A stretch of DNA of 64,000 bases. Origin: Hymenobacter sp. YIM 151500-1 (lineage in GTDB: Bacteria > Bacteroidota > Bacteroidia > Cytophagales > Hymenobacteraceae). The stretch is taken from assembly GCF_025979885.1 (NCBI RefSeq), contig NZ_CP110139.1:4484001-4548000 (forward strand), in the 5' to 3' direction. Below are positions 32,770-41,601 of the stretch, piece by piece. Every line of letters begins with the position of its first letter. Positions within the stretch are counted from its first letter, which is position 1. The notes under the pieces were generated by a model that saw only the letters and a program-made list of their open reading frames with translations, made no database searches and had not been told where the DNA came from. Position numbers and translations under genes: made by a program.

Positions 32770-35748
32770 TTACACCTGGGCGGTGCTCAGCTTGGGTGCA
32801 TCCACGTCGGTGGTCGTGTTCAGGCGCTCCTTCTCCTTGCGGCCGTAGGTGTCCAGAATGAGCGGAGCCGCAATGAAGAGCGAGGAGTAGGTACCGAAGA
32901 TGATACCGATGAGCATGGCAAACGAGAACGAGCGGAGCGTTTCGCCCCCGAAGATGTAGAGCACCAGCATCACCAGAAACACCGTCGTGAACGTAATCAT
33001 CGTCCGGGAGAAGGTGCTGTTCAGGGCCGGGTTTACCACCTGCGCAAAGGTCAGGTGCTTGTTTTCGCGCAGATATTCCCTGATTCGGTCGTAGATAACG
33101 ATGGTGTCGTTCATGGAGAAGCCGATGGTGGTCAGCACGGCCGCCACGAACACCTGGTCCATCTCGTAGTTCAGGCCCAGGGCCCGCGCAATCGGGAAGG
33201 AGGCAATCAGAATAAGAGCGTCGTGGAACAAGGACACCACGGCCGCCATTGAGTACTGCCACTTCTCGAAGCGGAACAGCACGTACACGAAGATGGCCAG
33301 CAAGGTCAGGCCCAGGCTCAGCACCGAGGTTTTCTTGATGTCGTCGGCAATGGTGGCGCCTACTTTCGAGGTGCTCTGCACCACGGGGTTTTCGGCGCTG
33401 TACTTGGCTTTCAGACCCGTCAGCAGGGCGGTTTCCACTTTCTTGTCGGCCTCCACGCTTTCGTCATCGGCCAGGTAACCGGTGGTGATGCGCAGGCGGT
33501 TGGGGCTACCAAAGGTTTTGGCTTCGGTGCCAGCGCCGGCAAAGTACTGGTTGTGCAGCAGGTCGCGCACGTCGGAGGCCACCATGGGCTTATTGAAGTC
33601 CACGATGTAGGCCCGGCCCCCGCGGAAGTCTACGCCCAGGTTGGGGCCGCCCTGCAAGTACATCAGCCCGAAACCCACGACGATAATCACCGTCGAGAAG
33701 GCGTAGGCCAGTTTGCGCTTCCCTACAATGTCGAAGTTGAGGCCCTTGAACAGGTTGCGCGAGAGGGCCGTGCTGAACGAAAGCGAGGAAGTTTCCTTGC
33801 CTTTCACCAGCCACTCAATAATGAGGCGCGACACGTACACGGCCGACAGGAAGGAGGTAAACACGCCGATGCCCAGCGTAATGGCGAAGTTCTGCACCGG
33901 ACCCGTGCCAAAGAAGCCCAGAATCAGGGCAATGATAAGCGTGGTAACGTTGGAGTCGAAGATGGCTGAGAAGGCGCGGGAGTAGCCTTTGGCAATGGCG
34001 TCCTTCAGCTGCAAGCCGTGGTTCAGTTCTTCCCGAATCCGCTCAAAGATGAGCACGTTGGCATCTACCGAAGCGGCAATAACCAGCAGCAGGCCGGCAA
34101 TGCCGGGCAGGGTAAGGGCAAAGGAGAACTGCGCCAGTACCCCCATGATCAGGAACAGGTTGAACAGCAGGGCCGCATCGGCTACCACCCCGGCGCGGCC
34201 GTAGTACAGGGCCATGAACAGCATGATAACGGCCAGCCCGCCCAGCGTGGAGTACAGGCCCTGGTTGATGGCTTCCTGACCCAGCGACGGACCCACCACG
34301 GCTTCTTCCACGATGCGGGTAGGAGCGGGCAGCTTACCGGCTTTCAGCACGCTGGCCAGGTCCTGGGCTTCCTCGATCTGGAAGTTGCCCGAGATGCTGG
34401 AGTTGCCGCCCGCAATTTCGGCCTGCACCACCGGCGCCGAGTACACGTAGTCGTCGAGCACAATGGCCACCTGGCGGCCGATGTTGGCGGCCGTCAGGCG
34501 CTGCCACTTGCGGGCCCCGGTGGGGTTCATCTGCATGCTCACCTCGGCCCGGCCGTTGGTGGGGTCAATGTCGCCGCGGGCGTCACTGATCACCTCGCCG
34601 CCAATCGGGGCCTCGCCGTCGCGCGACTTCCGGATGGCGTACAGCTGTAGGTATTCCTGGCCTTCGATAACGTCGGGCTTCACACCCCACATGAAGGTAA
34701 GGTTGCTGGGCAGCACGGCGCGCACGTCGGGGCTGCGCAGCACGGCATTCACGCGGGCCGTGTCCCGGATGTTGGTGCCCAGGGTACCGGGCATGGTAAA
34801 CAGACCAGCCAGCACGCTTTTCTGCGGGGCAGCCGAGTCGGCTTTGGCCGCTGTAGCAGGCTTCTTCTTAGCCAGCTGGCTGGCCAGGGAGGTAGAGTCG
34901 CCGGCGGTGGCAGCGGCGGCCGTAGCGGTGGTGTCGGTAGTAGCCGACTTTACGGCGGCGCTGGCCTGCTGCTTGGCGCTCAGTACCTGGTCGAGCTGGG
35001 CCAGGTAGGGCGAAAACTCATCGGCCCGCCACACTTCCCAGAACTCCAGCTTGGCCTGGCCCTGGAGCAGCTTACGCACCCGGTCGGGGTTGTCCACGCC
35101 GGGCAGCTCAATCTGGATGCGGCCCGTGCCTTTCACCCGCTGAATGTTGGGCTGGCTGGTACCGAACTTGTCTACGCGGGTGCGCAGGATGTTAAACGAC
35201 CGGTCAATGGCTTCTTCCACCTCCTGGTTGATTTCGCCAATCACCTTCTCGTTGGTCGAGTTAATGTCGATGCCGCGGCTCTTGTTGGTCGTGTTGGCGA
35301 AGATGCGGGCCAGCTTATCGGTGGGCGCCACCTCGCGGAACGACTGCGCAAACAGCGTCGTGAACGGGGTCGAAGGGTTGGTTTTCTGCAGCTCCTGAGC
35401 CCTGGCCAGGGCGCGGGTGAAGGCTGGGTCTTTGGAGTTGCCGCTCATGGCGCGCACAATCTCCACCGGTGACACTTCCAGCGTCACGTGCATGCCGCCC
35501 TTCAGGTCCAGGCCCAAGCCCAGCTCCGAGGTGCGCACGTCTTTGTAGGTCAAGGGCCCAAACACAGGCGCGCGCCACACCGAGTCGAGGTAGTGCTGGC
35601 GCTTCTTCTCATCCAGGCGGCCAGTGCGGCTGGCATAGGTTACGGCATCTTTTTGGACGCCGCGCGAGATGAGCGTGAGGGAAAGAAAGTAGATGCACAA
35701 CGCCGACACGAGCAGCGTCAGCGTAATGATGAGTCCTTTATTACGCAT
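32770..35748 (-). CDS. secDF: Protein translocase subunit SecDF (fused)
   Basis: The 992-residue fusion has SecD first: TM1 at the N-terminus, LGLGLDLKGGMHVTLEVS, the periplasmic region with DKFGTSQPNIQRVKGTGRIQ, and EAINQGLYSTLGGLAVIMLF. SecF begins ~660 with LNFDIVGKRKLAYAFSTVII, NLGVDFRGGRAYIV and the last membrane block with GFSMNDTIVIYDRIREYLRE. It uses the proton-motive force to pull secreted proteins through SecYEG. A Ser/Ala/Thr-rich insertion (~255-310) sits in the periplasmic part. Fused SecDF is usual in Bacteroidota. Confidence 0.97.
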   Translation of the reverse strand: MRNKGLIITLTLLVSALCIYFLSLTLISRGVQKDAVTYASRTGRLDEKKRQHYLDSVWRAPVFGPLTYKDVRTSELGLGLDLKGGMHVTLEVSPVEIVRAMSGNSKDPAFTRALARAQELQKTNPSTPFTTLFAQSFREVAPTDKLARIFANTTNKSRGIDINSTNEKVIGEINQEVEEAIDRSFNILRTRVDKFGTSQPNIQRVKGTGRIQIELPGVDNPDRVRKLLQGQAKLEFWEVWRADEFSPYLAQLDQVLSAKQQASAAVKSATTDTTATAAAATAGDSTSLASQLAKKKPATAAKADSAAPQKSVLAGLFTMPGTLGTNIRDTARVNAVLRSPDVRAVLPSNLTFMWGVKPDVIEGQEYLQLYAIRKSRDGEAPIGGEVISDARGDIDPTNGRAEVSMQMNPTGARKWQRLTAANIGRQVAIVLDDYVYSAPVVQAEIAGGNSSISGNFQIEEAQDLASVLKAGKLPAPTRIVEEAVVGPSLGQEAINQGLYSTLGGLAVIMLFMALYYGRAGVVADAALLFNLFLIMGVLAQFSFALTLPGIAGLLLVIAASVDANVLIFERIREELNHGLQLKDAIAKGYSRAFSAIFDSNVTTLIIALILGFFGTGPVQNFAITLGIGVFTSFLSAVYVSRLIIEWLVKGKETSSLSFSTALSRNLFKGLNFDIVGKRKLAYAFSTVIIVVGFGLMYLQGGPNLGVDFRGGRAYIVDFNKPMVASDVRDLLHNQYFAGAGTEAKTFGSPNRLRITTGYLADDESVEADKKVETALLTGLKAKYSAENPVVQSTSKVGATIADDIKKTSVLSLGLTLLAIFVYVLFRFEKWQYSMAAVVSLFHDALILIASFPIARALGLNYEMDQVFVAAVLTTIGFSMNDTIVIYDRIREYLRENKHLTFAQVVNPALNSTFSRTMITFTTVFLVMLVLYIFGGETLRSFSFAMLIGIIFGTYSSLFIAAPLILDTYGRKEKERLNTTTDVDAPKLSTAQV

Positions 35749-35875
35749 CGGAAAAAAGTAAACGGAAAGAAATCAGAAAGGAAGCCGGGCCAAACGGAAG
35801 GCCGCTGCCCACTCCGGGCCCGGCGGCTACAAAAGCCGGCGCTGAAGCACCAGCGCCACGAGTCATAACGCGCCG

Positions 35876-36247
35876 CTACGGAGCCTGCGGCGACACCGAA
35901 GCGCCCAACAGCCGGGCGCAGAACATGACGGCCGGCCGGATGCCGGCCCGCAGGCGAGGCACGGCTAGGGCCCGCCGCAGGGCCGGCCGCCAGCTCAGCG
36001 GGTCAGGCCAGGGCAGCCAGGCATCGGCGGCCGGCGCCACCAGCATGTGCAAGTGGCCGGTGGCTTCCAGGGTTACCTTCTGCTTCACCACGGCGGCTTT
36101 GGGTGGCAGGCCCACCCGCGCCGCGCCGCCAGCCGGCACCCGCAGCGTAGACACGGCCTGGTGGTTCAGCGCCAGCACAAACAGCACCGAAGCCGTGAGC
36201 AGCGCAAAACGCACGTAAGCCGCAACCGAAGAAAAAGCAGACACCAT
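35876..36247 (-). CDS. Small exported or membrane protein, unknown
   Basis: The protein is ~123 residues from the ATG giving MVSAFSSVAAYVRFALLTAS then VLFVLALN, a probable membrane anchor or signal. The rest is Arg/Ala/Pro-rich with no recognised motif. It lies between secDF and a long palindrome. It could be a fast-evolving genuine gene or a spurious frame in GC-rich DNA. Confidence 0.4.
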   Translation of the reverse strand: MVSAFSSVAAYVRFALLTASVLFVLALNHQAVSTLRVPAGGAARVGLPPKAAVVKQKVTLEATGHLHMLVAPAADAWLPWPDPLSWRPALRRALAVPRLRAGIRPAVMFCARLLGASVSPQAP

Positions 36248-36280
36248 GACCAAACGCAAGGGCTACAAATATAACTGTTT

Positions 36281-36494
36281 GAATCGCGGATTTCTGGATT
36301 GCGCGGATTTCGGTGACGAGTACGTACCAGGCAACACGTGCTTTACAAACGAGAACGAAGCAATATGGGCTTTACAAACGACAAGAGCTTGCCTTGGGCA
36401 AGCTCTTGTCGTTTGTAAAGCCGCAGGCTAAGCAACACGGTCGTATTCGTCACCGAAATCCGCGCAATCCAGAAATCCGCGTAATCCGCGATTC
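36281..36494. repeat. Nested palindrome with a perfect 24-bp central hairpin
   Basis: The outer arms 36281-36319 and 36447-36494 are complementary (GAATCGCGGATTTCTGGATT type), the right arm with a 9-base tandem duplication. In the centre, 36370-36420 is a perfect 24-bp stem (CTTTACAAACGACAAGAGCT...) with a 3-base loop. A direct copy of CTTTACAAACGA lies at 36350. The outer right arm includes the udk stop codon. Confidence 0.92.
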
Positions 36495-37107
36495 AGATTT
36501 TACCTCGCAGAAAGGACACAAGCACGTCCAGGCCCCGGTCGAAGTGCCGGTTATTGGGGATGATGAGGTCGGCGTCGTGCTTGAAGGGCTTGATGTACTT
36601 CTCGTAGGTGGGCGCCACGTGGTGGGTGTAGCGGTAGAGCACATCTTCCAGGTCGTAGCCCCGCTCGTCCCGGTCGCGCACGATGCGGCGCTGTAGCTTC
36701 ACGTGCTCCCGCGCGTCGATGTACACCTTCAGGTCGAGCAGCCGAGCTACCTCCTCGAAGTAAAACACGAAGATGCCTTCTACCACCACAATGGGCGCGG
36801 GCCGAAACACCAGCTCACTCGGGGTAGCGTTGGGGTTGTTGAAGGTGTATTCGCGGCGGCGCACCTCCTGGCCCTGGCTAATGCGCAGCACATCGGCGGC
36901 ATAGGCCTGGGAATCAATACTGGACGGCAGGTCGAAGTTGGTGACGCCTTGGGCGTCAACTTGCTGGCTCTCACGCGGGTGGTAGTAGTTGTCCTGCGAA
37001 ATCAGGCAGATTTCGTCTTCGGCAAACGAGGCCAGCAGCCGGCGCAGAAACGTGGTTTTGCCGGAGGCGCTGCCGCCCGTGATACCAACAATAAAGGGGT
37101 GTTGCAT
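36493..37107 (-). CDS. udk: Uridine kinase
   Basis: The 204-residue enzyme begins MQHPFIVGITGGSASGKTTF with the P-loop at 9-18. It contains SQDNYYHPRE, NFDLPSSID, VVVEGIFVFYFEE, and RRIVRDRDERGYDLEDVLYRY, all typical of bacterial uridine/cytidine kinases. The longer in-frame extension runs through a palindrome and is rejected. It salvages uridine to UMP. Its TGA stop is formed by the edge of the 36281-36494 repeat. Confidence 0.93.
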   Translation of the reverse strand: MQHPFIVGITGGSASGKTTFLRRLLASFAEDEICLISQDNYYHPRESQQVDAQGVTNFDLPSSIDSQAYAADVLRISQGQEVRRREYTFNNPNATPSELVFRPAPIVVVEGIFVFYFEEVARLLDLKVYIDAREHVKLQRRIVRDRDERGYDLEDVLYRYTHHVAPTYEKYIKPFKHDADLIIPNNRHFDRGLDVLVSFLRGKI

Positions 37108-37146
37108 GCTACAGAGAAAAGGCCCGTACCGCCGGGGCCAACCCTG

Positions 37147-37154
37147 CAAAAATA
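37147..37154 (-). promoter_or_regulatory. Promoter -7 element (TATTTTTG on the minus strand) of udk
   Basis: This perfect TAnnTTTG match lies 39 bases before the udk start. Confidence 0.7.
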
Positions 37155-37214
37155 GATAATCTACCCGAGCAGCACGGAAAAATGGTCCGACAGAGAAGTT
37201 CTTGATGGCTCCTG

Positions 37215-37358
37215 ATGGGGCGGCGCTGTGTCCCGTGCTGCCTGTTAGCGGGCCTCTGGCCCGCACTCGTCCGCGCCGTTTGAATGACAGCAAACGGGGC
37301 TCGTTCTGGCGGGGGAGGCCGGAGCCTTCTGCATAGGCGGCACGGGGCACCGCCCCAT
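37215..37358. repeat. Imperfect inverted repeat related to the 11574 element
   Basis: ATGGGGCGGCGCTGTGTCCC and GTGCTGCCT (37215-37243) pair imperfectly with AGGCGGCACGGGGCACCGCC and CCAT (37335-37358). The interior has a GCGGGCC/GGCCCGC hairpin and the CGTTCTGGCGGGGGAGGC stretch shared with 11574-11769. Confidence 0.75.
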
Positions 37359-37370
37359 TTCGCAGGGAAC

Positions 37371-37958
37371 TTACTTCGCCGTCTTTTGCAGATAGCTCAC
37401 CAGCCCGGCAACGGCGCGGGCGCGGTGGCTAAGCGTGTTTTTCTCAGCCAGGGTCATCTCAGCAAATGTGCGGCCGTCGCCTTCGTTCGGCTGAAACACG
37501 GGGTCGTAGCCGAAGCCATCGAGCCCGCGGGGCACTTCGGTGATGAGGCCGGGCACGGCGCCGGCAAACAGCTGAGGCTCGGGGGTGAGGCCCACCAAGG
37601 CTACCACAGTACGAAACGCCGCCGAGCGGTCGGGGGCGCCTTGGAGTTCCTGTAGCAGCTTTTGCACGTTGTCGGGGGCGGAGCGCTGGGGGCCGGCGTA
37701 GCGGGCCGAGTACACGCCGGGCGCGCCGTACAGGGCCGCTACCTCCAGGCCAGTATCGTCGGCGAAACAAGCCACGCGGTAGTGTTCCCACACGTATTCG
37801 GCTTTCTGGCGGGCGTTGCCTTCCAGCGTGTCCTGGGTTTCGGGCAGCTCTTCCCGGCAGCCGATGTCCTGGAGGCTGAGCAGCTCAAGGGAGGAAGACA
37901 GCAGGGGCCGCACTTCGGCGAGCTTGTGCAGGTTGTTGGTAGCGAAGCAAAGGCGCAT
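37371..37958 (-). CDS. rdgB: Non-canonical purine NTP pyrophosphatase, RdgB/HAM1 family
   Basis: The 195-residue enzyme has FATNNLHKLAEV at the N-terminus, ETQDTLEGNARQKA, the catalytic CFADDTGLEVAALYGAPGVY, and the substrate loop GLDGFGYDPVFQP plus LSHRARA at the end. It hydrolyses ITP, dITP and XTP to monophosphates to keep deaminated purines out of nucleic acids. It may be co-transcribed with the small gene at 37983 upstream on the same strand (24-base gap). Confidence 0.95.
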   Translation of the reverse strand: MRLCFATNNLHKLAEVRPLLSSSLELLSLQDIGCREELPETQDTLEGNARQKAEYVWEHYRVACFADDTGLEVAALYGAPGVYSARYAGPQRSAPDNVQKLLQELQGAPDRSAAFRTVVALVGLTPEPQLFAGAVPGLITEVPRGLDGFGYDPVFQPNEGDGRTFAEMTLAEKNTLSHRARAVAGLVSYLQKTAK

Positions 37959-37982
37959 AGGTGAGCAGAAGTCGGCAGGCGG

Positions 37983-38162
37983 CTAGCGCAGCATCAGGCG
38001 CACCGTGTTCCAGGCGCGTTGAAGCGGAGCGGGCGGGGCAGGTTGGCGGCGGGCGGCGGCATAGGCCTTGGCTGTCGGTTGGGGCTGGGGCAGCGTCACG
38101 ACGCCCATCAGCCATAACGCGCCAAGCAGAAAGGCGCCGCGGAAAACCGTTTTCTTGTTCAT
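37983..38162 (-). CDS. Small secreted protein (59 residues), unknown
   Basis: The frame opens with MNKKTVFRGAFLLGALWLMG then VVTLPQPQ, a textbook signal peptide or anchor. It ends RAWNTVRLMLR-TAG. There is no recognised family. It lies 24 bases upstream of rdgB on the same strand. Translation was done by hand from the sequence. The hydrophobic N-terminus supports coding; the small size limits confidence. Confidence 0.5.
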   Translation of the reverse strand: MNKKTVFRGAFLLGALWLMGVVTLPQPQPTAKAYAAARRQPAPPAPLQRAWNTVRLMLR

Positions 38163-38327
38163 AAACCAGATGCCATGCTACGAAAACATGGCACAGTAAC
38201 GAATCAAACAGGTGTAACAATATGAATCTTGCGGCCCAAAAATAGAGAAAACCGTGTGTTTGGAAAGAGCGAAGCCCCTGGGCAGCGGAAAAAGAAACGT
38301 CGGCTTTTTAAATCCGCAGCTACCGTG

Positions 38328-38335
38328 TACTTTTG
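38328..38335 (+). promoter_or_regulatory. Promoter -7 element (TACTTTTG) of the L31 gene
   Basis: This perfect TAnnTTTG match lies 52 bases before the ATG. Confidence 0.72.
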
Positions 38336-38387
38336 TAGTCCCTTCCGCAAAATCGGCAGGCACTCAGGTACAAACGGCACTACGACC

Positions 38388-38633
38388 ATGAAAAAAGACA
38401 TCCACCCCGAGTATCGCGAAGTGGTGTTCCAGGACACTTCCAGCGACTTCAAATTCATCACCCGTTCGACCATGAACTCGAACGAGACTATCACGATGGA
38501 AGACGGCAAAACCTACCCCGTTATTAAGGTGGAAGTTAGCTCGGCCTCGCACCCCTTCTACACCGGCAAAAACGTGTTTATCGACACGGCGGGCCGCGTA
38601 GAGAAGTTCATGAACCGCTACAAGAAGAAGTAG
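38388..38633 (+). CDS. rpmE: Ribosomal protein bL31, type B
   Basis: The 81 residues start MKKDIHPEYREVVFQDTSSD and end FMNRYKKK. It is the cysteine-free (zinc-independent) type B form, the usual one in Bacteroidota. The in-frame upstream extension precedes the promoter and is rejected. A strong terminator follows, so it is probably monocistronic and highly expressed. Confidence 0.97.
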   Translation: MKKDIHPEYREVVFQDTSSDFKFITRSTMNSNETITMEDGKTYPVIKVEVSSASHPFYTGKNVFIDTAGRVEKFMNRYKKK

Positions 38634-38681
38634 CTTTTTGTGTAGCTGCAAGCCGTACGCTACAAGCTGCAAGCTTTTTTG

Positions 38682-38719
38682 AAGGCTTTCGTTGGTTTCA
38701 GCCAGCGGAAGCCTTTTTT
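38682..38719 (+). terminator. Intrinsic terminator of rpmE
   Basis: AAGGCTTTCGTTGG pairs with CCAGCGGAAGCCTT around a 6-base loop, with a T-run. Confidence 0.88.
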
Positions 38720-38730
38720 AGTGTAGAATC

Positions 38731-38738
38731 CATCTTTG
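38731..38738 (+). promoter_or_regulatory. Possible promoter -7 element (CATCTTTG)
   Basis: A seven-of-eight match to TAnnTTTG lies just after the rpmE terminator, 85 bases before the GlmU-like gene. The inverted-repeat right arm would be in its leader. Confidence 0.45.
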
Positions 38739-38823
38739 CTTGTCTCCGCACTCAGGCGCAACGGCCCCGACGGTTTCGCCGGCGGCTTGTAGCTTGCAGC
38801 CTGAAGCTTGCAGCTAACCTCCC

Positions 38824-40056
38824 ATGCATATTCTGCTTTTCGACGACCCAGCCATCCGGCCGCAGCTGCTGCCGTTTACGTTTACCCGTCCCGTGGCCGC
38901 CCTGCGCTGCGGCATCCTGACCTTGGCCGAAAAGTGGCAGCACCGCTTGGGCGCCGGGCGCGTGGGCTACCTCACCGAAGCCTACTTGCAGGCCAAGTTT
39001 CCGGCCGGCGACACGCAAGGCCCGGCCCTGGTCATCAACGGCGCCGTGTGCCCCGACGACCTGCTGGCCCGCCAGGTGCAGGACTTGCAGCCCGGTGAGG
39101 CCCTGTATGACGGCGAGCTGCTGGTGGCGGCCCACCTGGCCGATGCGTCGAAAGTGGCCGAGCTGATTCAGGACGGCTTTCGGCGCACCCGCGCGGTAGC
39201 GGAGCCCGTGACGGTGATTCGGGAGGTGTGGCACCTGTTTTTGCGCAACGGCGCCGAAATCCGCCGCGACTTCGACCTGCTCACCCGCGGCCGCCAGTCC
39301 CAGCCCGTCGGCGACGCGCACACCATCGTGTACGCCCCCGAGAACATCTTTATTGAGGAGGGCGTGAAGATTCGGGCGGCTATCCTGAACGCTGAAAACG
39401 GCCCCATTTACCTGGGCCGCAACTCCCAGGTGCACGAGGGCGCCATCATCAGCGGCCCGCTGGCCCTGGGCGAAGGGGCCCACATCAATGCCGGCGCCAA
39501 AATGCGCGGCGACAACACCGTGGGGCCCTACTGCAAGGTGGGCGGCGAGGTCGGCAACAGCATCCTGCTGGGCTACAGCAACAAGGGCCACGACGGCTAC
39601 CTCGGCAACTCCGTGATAGGGGAGTGGTGCAACCTGGGCGCCGATACCAATACCTCCAACCTGAAGAACAATTACGCCCCGGTGAAAATCTGGAGCCACG
39701 CGGCGGGCCGCTTCGTGAACACCGGCCAGACATTTTGCGGGCTGATGATGGGCGACCATAGCAAGTGCGGCATCAACACGATGTTCAACACGGGCACGGT
39801 GGTAGGCGTGGCGGCCAACATCTTCGGGGCAGGCTTCCCGCGCACGTTCATTCCGAGCTTCAGCTGGGGCGGGGCCGCGGGTTTCGAGACCTTCAAGCTG
39901 CCCAAAGTGGCCGAAGTAGCGGAGCGCGTCATGGCCCGCCGCAACCTTGCCTATGATGCCACCGAGCAGGCCATCCTGCAGCACGTGTACGAGGCCACCG
40001 CCCATGACCGGGCGTGGGAACGAGCCACGCCCGCAGCGCCAGAAACCGGGATTTAG
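38824..40056 (+). CDS. GlmU-family sugar nucleotidyl/acetyltransferase
   Basis: The 410-residue protein is of the Bacteroidota GlmU-like type. The N-terminal ~170 residues (MHILLFDDPAIRPQLLPFTF then TRPVAALRCGI) replace the usual nucleotidyltransferase. From ~185 a left-handed beta-helix hexapeptide region runs (IYLGRNSQVHEGAIISGPLA, HINAGAKMRGDNTVGPYCKV). It is thought to make UDP-GlcNAc precursors for the cell wall. The function is assigned by family. No other wall gene is adjacent. Confidence 0.88.
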   Translation: MHILLFDDPAIRPQLLPFTFTRPVAALRCGILTLAEKWQHRLGAGRVGYLTEAYLQAKFPAGDTQGPALVINGAVCPDDLLARQVQDLQPGEALYDGELLVAAHLADASKVAELIQDGFRRTRAVAEPVTVIREVWHLFLRNGAEIRRDFDLLTRGRQSQPVGDAHTIVYAPENIFIEEGVKIRAAILNAENGPIYLGRNSQVHEGAIISGPLALGEGAHINAGAKMRGDNTVGPYCKVGGEVGNSILLGYSNKGHDGYLGNSVIGEWCNLGADTNTSNLKNNYAPVKIWSHAAGRFVNTGQTFCGLMMGDHSKCGINTMFNTGTVVGVAANIFGAGFPRTFIPSFSWGGAAGFETFKLPKVAEVAERVMARRNLAYDATEQAILQHVYEATAHDRAWERATPAAPETGI

Positions 40057-40069
40057 CTGTAAGTTGATG

Positions 40070-40415
40070 GGTCTGGCGGCAGACTTAGGCAGCTTAGCTG
40101 CCGCGTCTGCCCGCCGGGGCATGGGGCAAGTCTCCCGACTTGCGGCCGCCGAAGGCGGCCAGCCGGTACCGCGCCGTGTGCCGCTATTAAGCGACCAAAG
40201 ATGTAACGCGAAGTTTTACTTCGCGACCTGCCAGAACAATACGGCGCAGGATGTCCGCCTGACAGGACCGTGCAACAATGCGCGAAGCGCAAGCTTCGCG
40301 CTACACCTAGGCGGCGCGGTACCGGCTGGCCGCTGCGCGGCCGCAAGTCGGGAGACTTGCCCCATGCCCCGGCGGGCAGACGCCTCGCCATAGGCGAGAA
40401 GTCTGCCGCCAGACC
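40070..40415. repeat. 346-bp nested palindrome
   Basis: The arms 40070-40176 and 40312-40415 are complementary over ~100 bp (GGTCTGGCGGCAGACTT ... CGGCGCGGTACC). They hold their own internal hairpins: GGCAGCTTAGCTGCC and GGCCGCCGAAGGCGGCC on the left, GCCTCGCCATAGGC and GGCCGCTGCGCGGCC on the right. Stems sit at matching places with different loop sequence. The centre contains a second inverted pair, TGTAACGCGAAG / CTTCGCGCTACA, also found near 61462. No gene is inside. Confidence 0.92.
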
Positions 40416-40458
40416 GAACGCCAGCAGACAACGAAAAACGACCAGCGAACAACGAACC

Positions 40459-41601
40459 ATGCGCTTTTCTGACATTCCGGGCCACGGCGAGGTGAAGCGG
40501 GTGCTCGTGCAGAGTGTGCGGCGCAACCACGTGGCCCATGCCCAGCTGTTTCGCGGGGCCGAGGGCTCGGCGGCCCTGGCCCTGGCTCTGGCCTACGCCA
40601 CGTTTCTGAACTGCGAGGCCCGCACGCCAGAGGCCGAGGACTCGTGCGGAAATTGCCCTAGCTGTCAGAAAATCGACAAGCTCGTGCACCCCGACCTCAA
40701 CTTCATCCTGCCCGTCACCAGCACCAAGGCCGTGCCCAAGGACGCCACCAGCAGCAAGTTCGCGGCCGAGTGGCGCAGCTTCGTGCTCGACAACCCCTAC
40801 CAAGGCCTCAACGACTGGATGCAGCACATCGGGGCCGACAACAAGCAGGGCAGCATCTCGAAGGAAGAAAGCCTGCAACTGCTCAGGCTGGTGAGTTTGA
40901 AAGCCTTCGAGGCCCAGTTCAAGCTGGTCGTTATCTGGCTGCCCGAGCTGATGCACCCGGCCGCGGCCAACGCCGTGCTCAAGCTACTGGAGGAGCCGCC
41001 GCCCGCCACGGTGTTTCTGCTGGTCAGCTACGCGCCCGAGCAGCTGCTGCCGACGATTGTGAGCCGGGTGCAGCCCGTGGTGGTGCGCGCCCTGGCGGAA
41101 GATGAGCTGACGGCCTGGCTGCGCGACACCCACCACGTGCCCGAAGTAAAAGCCCGGCAGCTGGCCCAGCTGGCCGAAGGCAACGTGGGCACCGCCCTGG
41201 CTTCGCTCAGCTCGGCCGCCGGCGCCACCGACCACAACTACTTCGACCTGTTTGTGGCCTGGATGCGCACCTGCTACGCCAACAAGGTGGCCGACATGCT
41301 TGATAAAAGCGACGAGTTTCAGAAGCTGGGCCGCGAAAACCAAAAGGAGTTTTTGCAGTACGGCCTGGGCCTGCTGCGCAAGGTGCTGCTCTTCGGCCTC
41401 GACCCCCAACTGGTGCCCCATCTGCCTACCAATGAGCAAGGCTTTATCAAAGGCTTCAGCACCTACGTGACGCCCCGCAACGCCGGGCCGCTAACGCAGG
41501 AGCTGAACGAAGCGCACTACCACGTGGAGCGCAACGCCAACCCGCGCATGGTGTTCGTAGATGCGTCGCTGCGCGTAGCCGAGCTGCTGCGCCAGGCCTA
41601 G
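40459..41601 (+). CDS. holB: DNA polymerase III subunit delta' (HolB)
   Basis: The protein is 380 residues from the ATG giving MRFSDIPGHGEVKRVLVQSV. The zinc module is CEARTPEAEDSCGNCPSC. The P-loop position is degenerate (GAEGSAALALA, no Lys), as usual in delta', which does not bind ATP. WLPELMHPAAANAVLKLLEE, PPATVFLLVSY and TIVSRVQP follow; the SRC motif reads SRV here. It is part of the clamp loader. The upstream in-frame extension lies inside the palindrome and is rejected. Confidence 0.92.
   Translation: MRFSDIPGHGEVKRVLVQSVRRNHVAHAQLFRGAEGSAALALALAYATFLNCEARTPEAEDSCGNCPSCQKIDKLVHPDLNFILPVTSTKAVPKDATSSKFAAEWRSFVLDNPYQGLNDWMQHIGADNKQGSISKEESLQLLRLVSLKAFEAQFKLVVIWLPELMHPAAANAVLKLLEEPPPATVFLLVSYAPEQLLPTIVSRVQPVVVRALAEDELTAWLRDTHHVPEVKARQLAQLAEGNVGTALASLSSAAGATDHNYFDLFVAWMRTCYANKVADMLDKSDEFQKLGRENQKEFLQYGLGLLRKVLLFGLDPQLVPHLPTNEQGFIKGFSTYVTPRNAGPLTQELNEAHYHVERNANPRMVFVDASLRVAELLRQA

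Larger units (their letters stand above)
38643..38818. repeat. Inverted repeat of CTGCAAGCTTGTAGC-type units
   Basis: GTAGCTGCAAGCCGTACGCT and ACAAGCTGCAAGC (38643-38675) are complementary to GGCTTGTAGCTTGCAGCCTG and AAGCTTGCAGCTAAC (38783-38818). The arms are built of short related words and flank the terminator. The right arm ends five bases before the GlmU-like ATG. Confidence 0.8.

Noticed and set aside
32092..35868. Long plus-strand open frames across the sigma-factor and secDF genes
   Set aside because: They are antisense shadows of strongly recognised genes and lack any family pattern.
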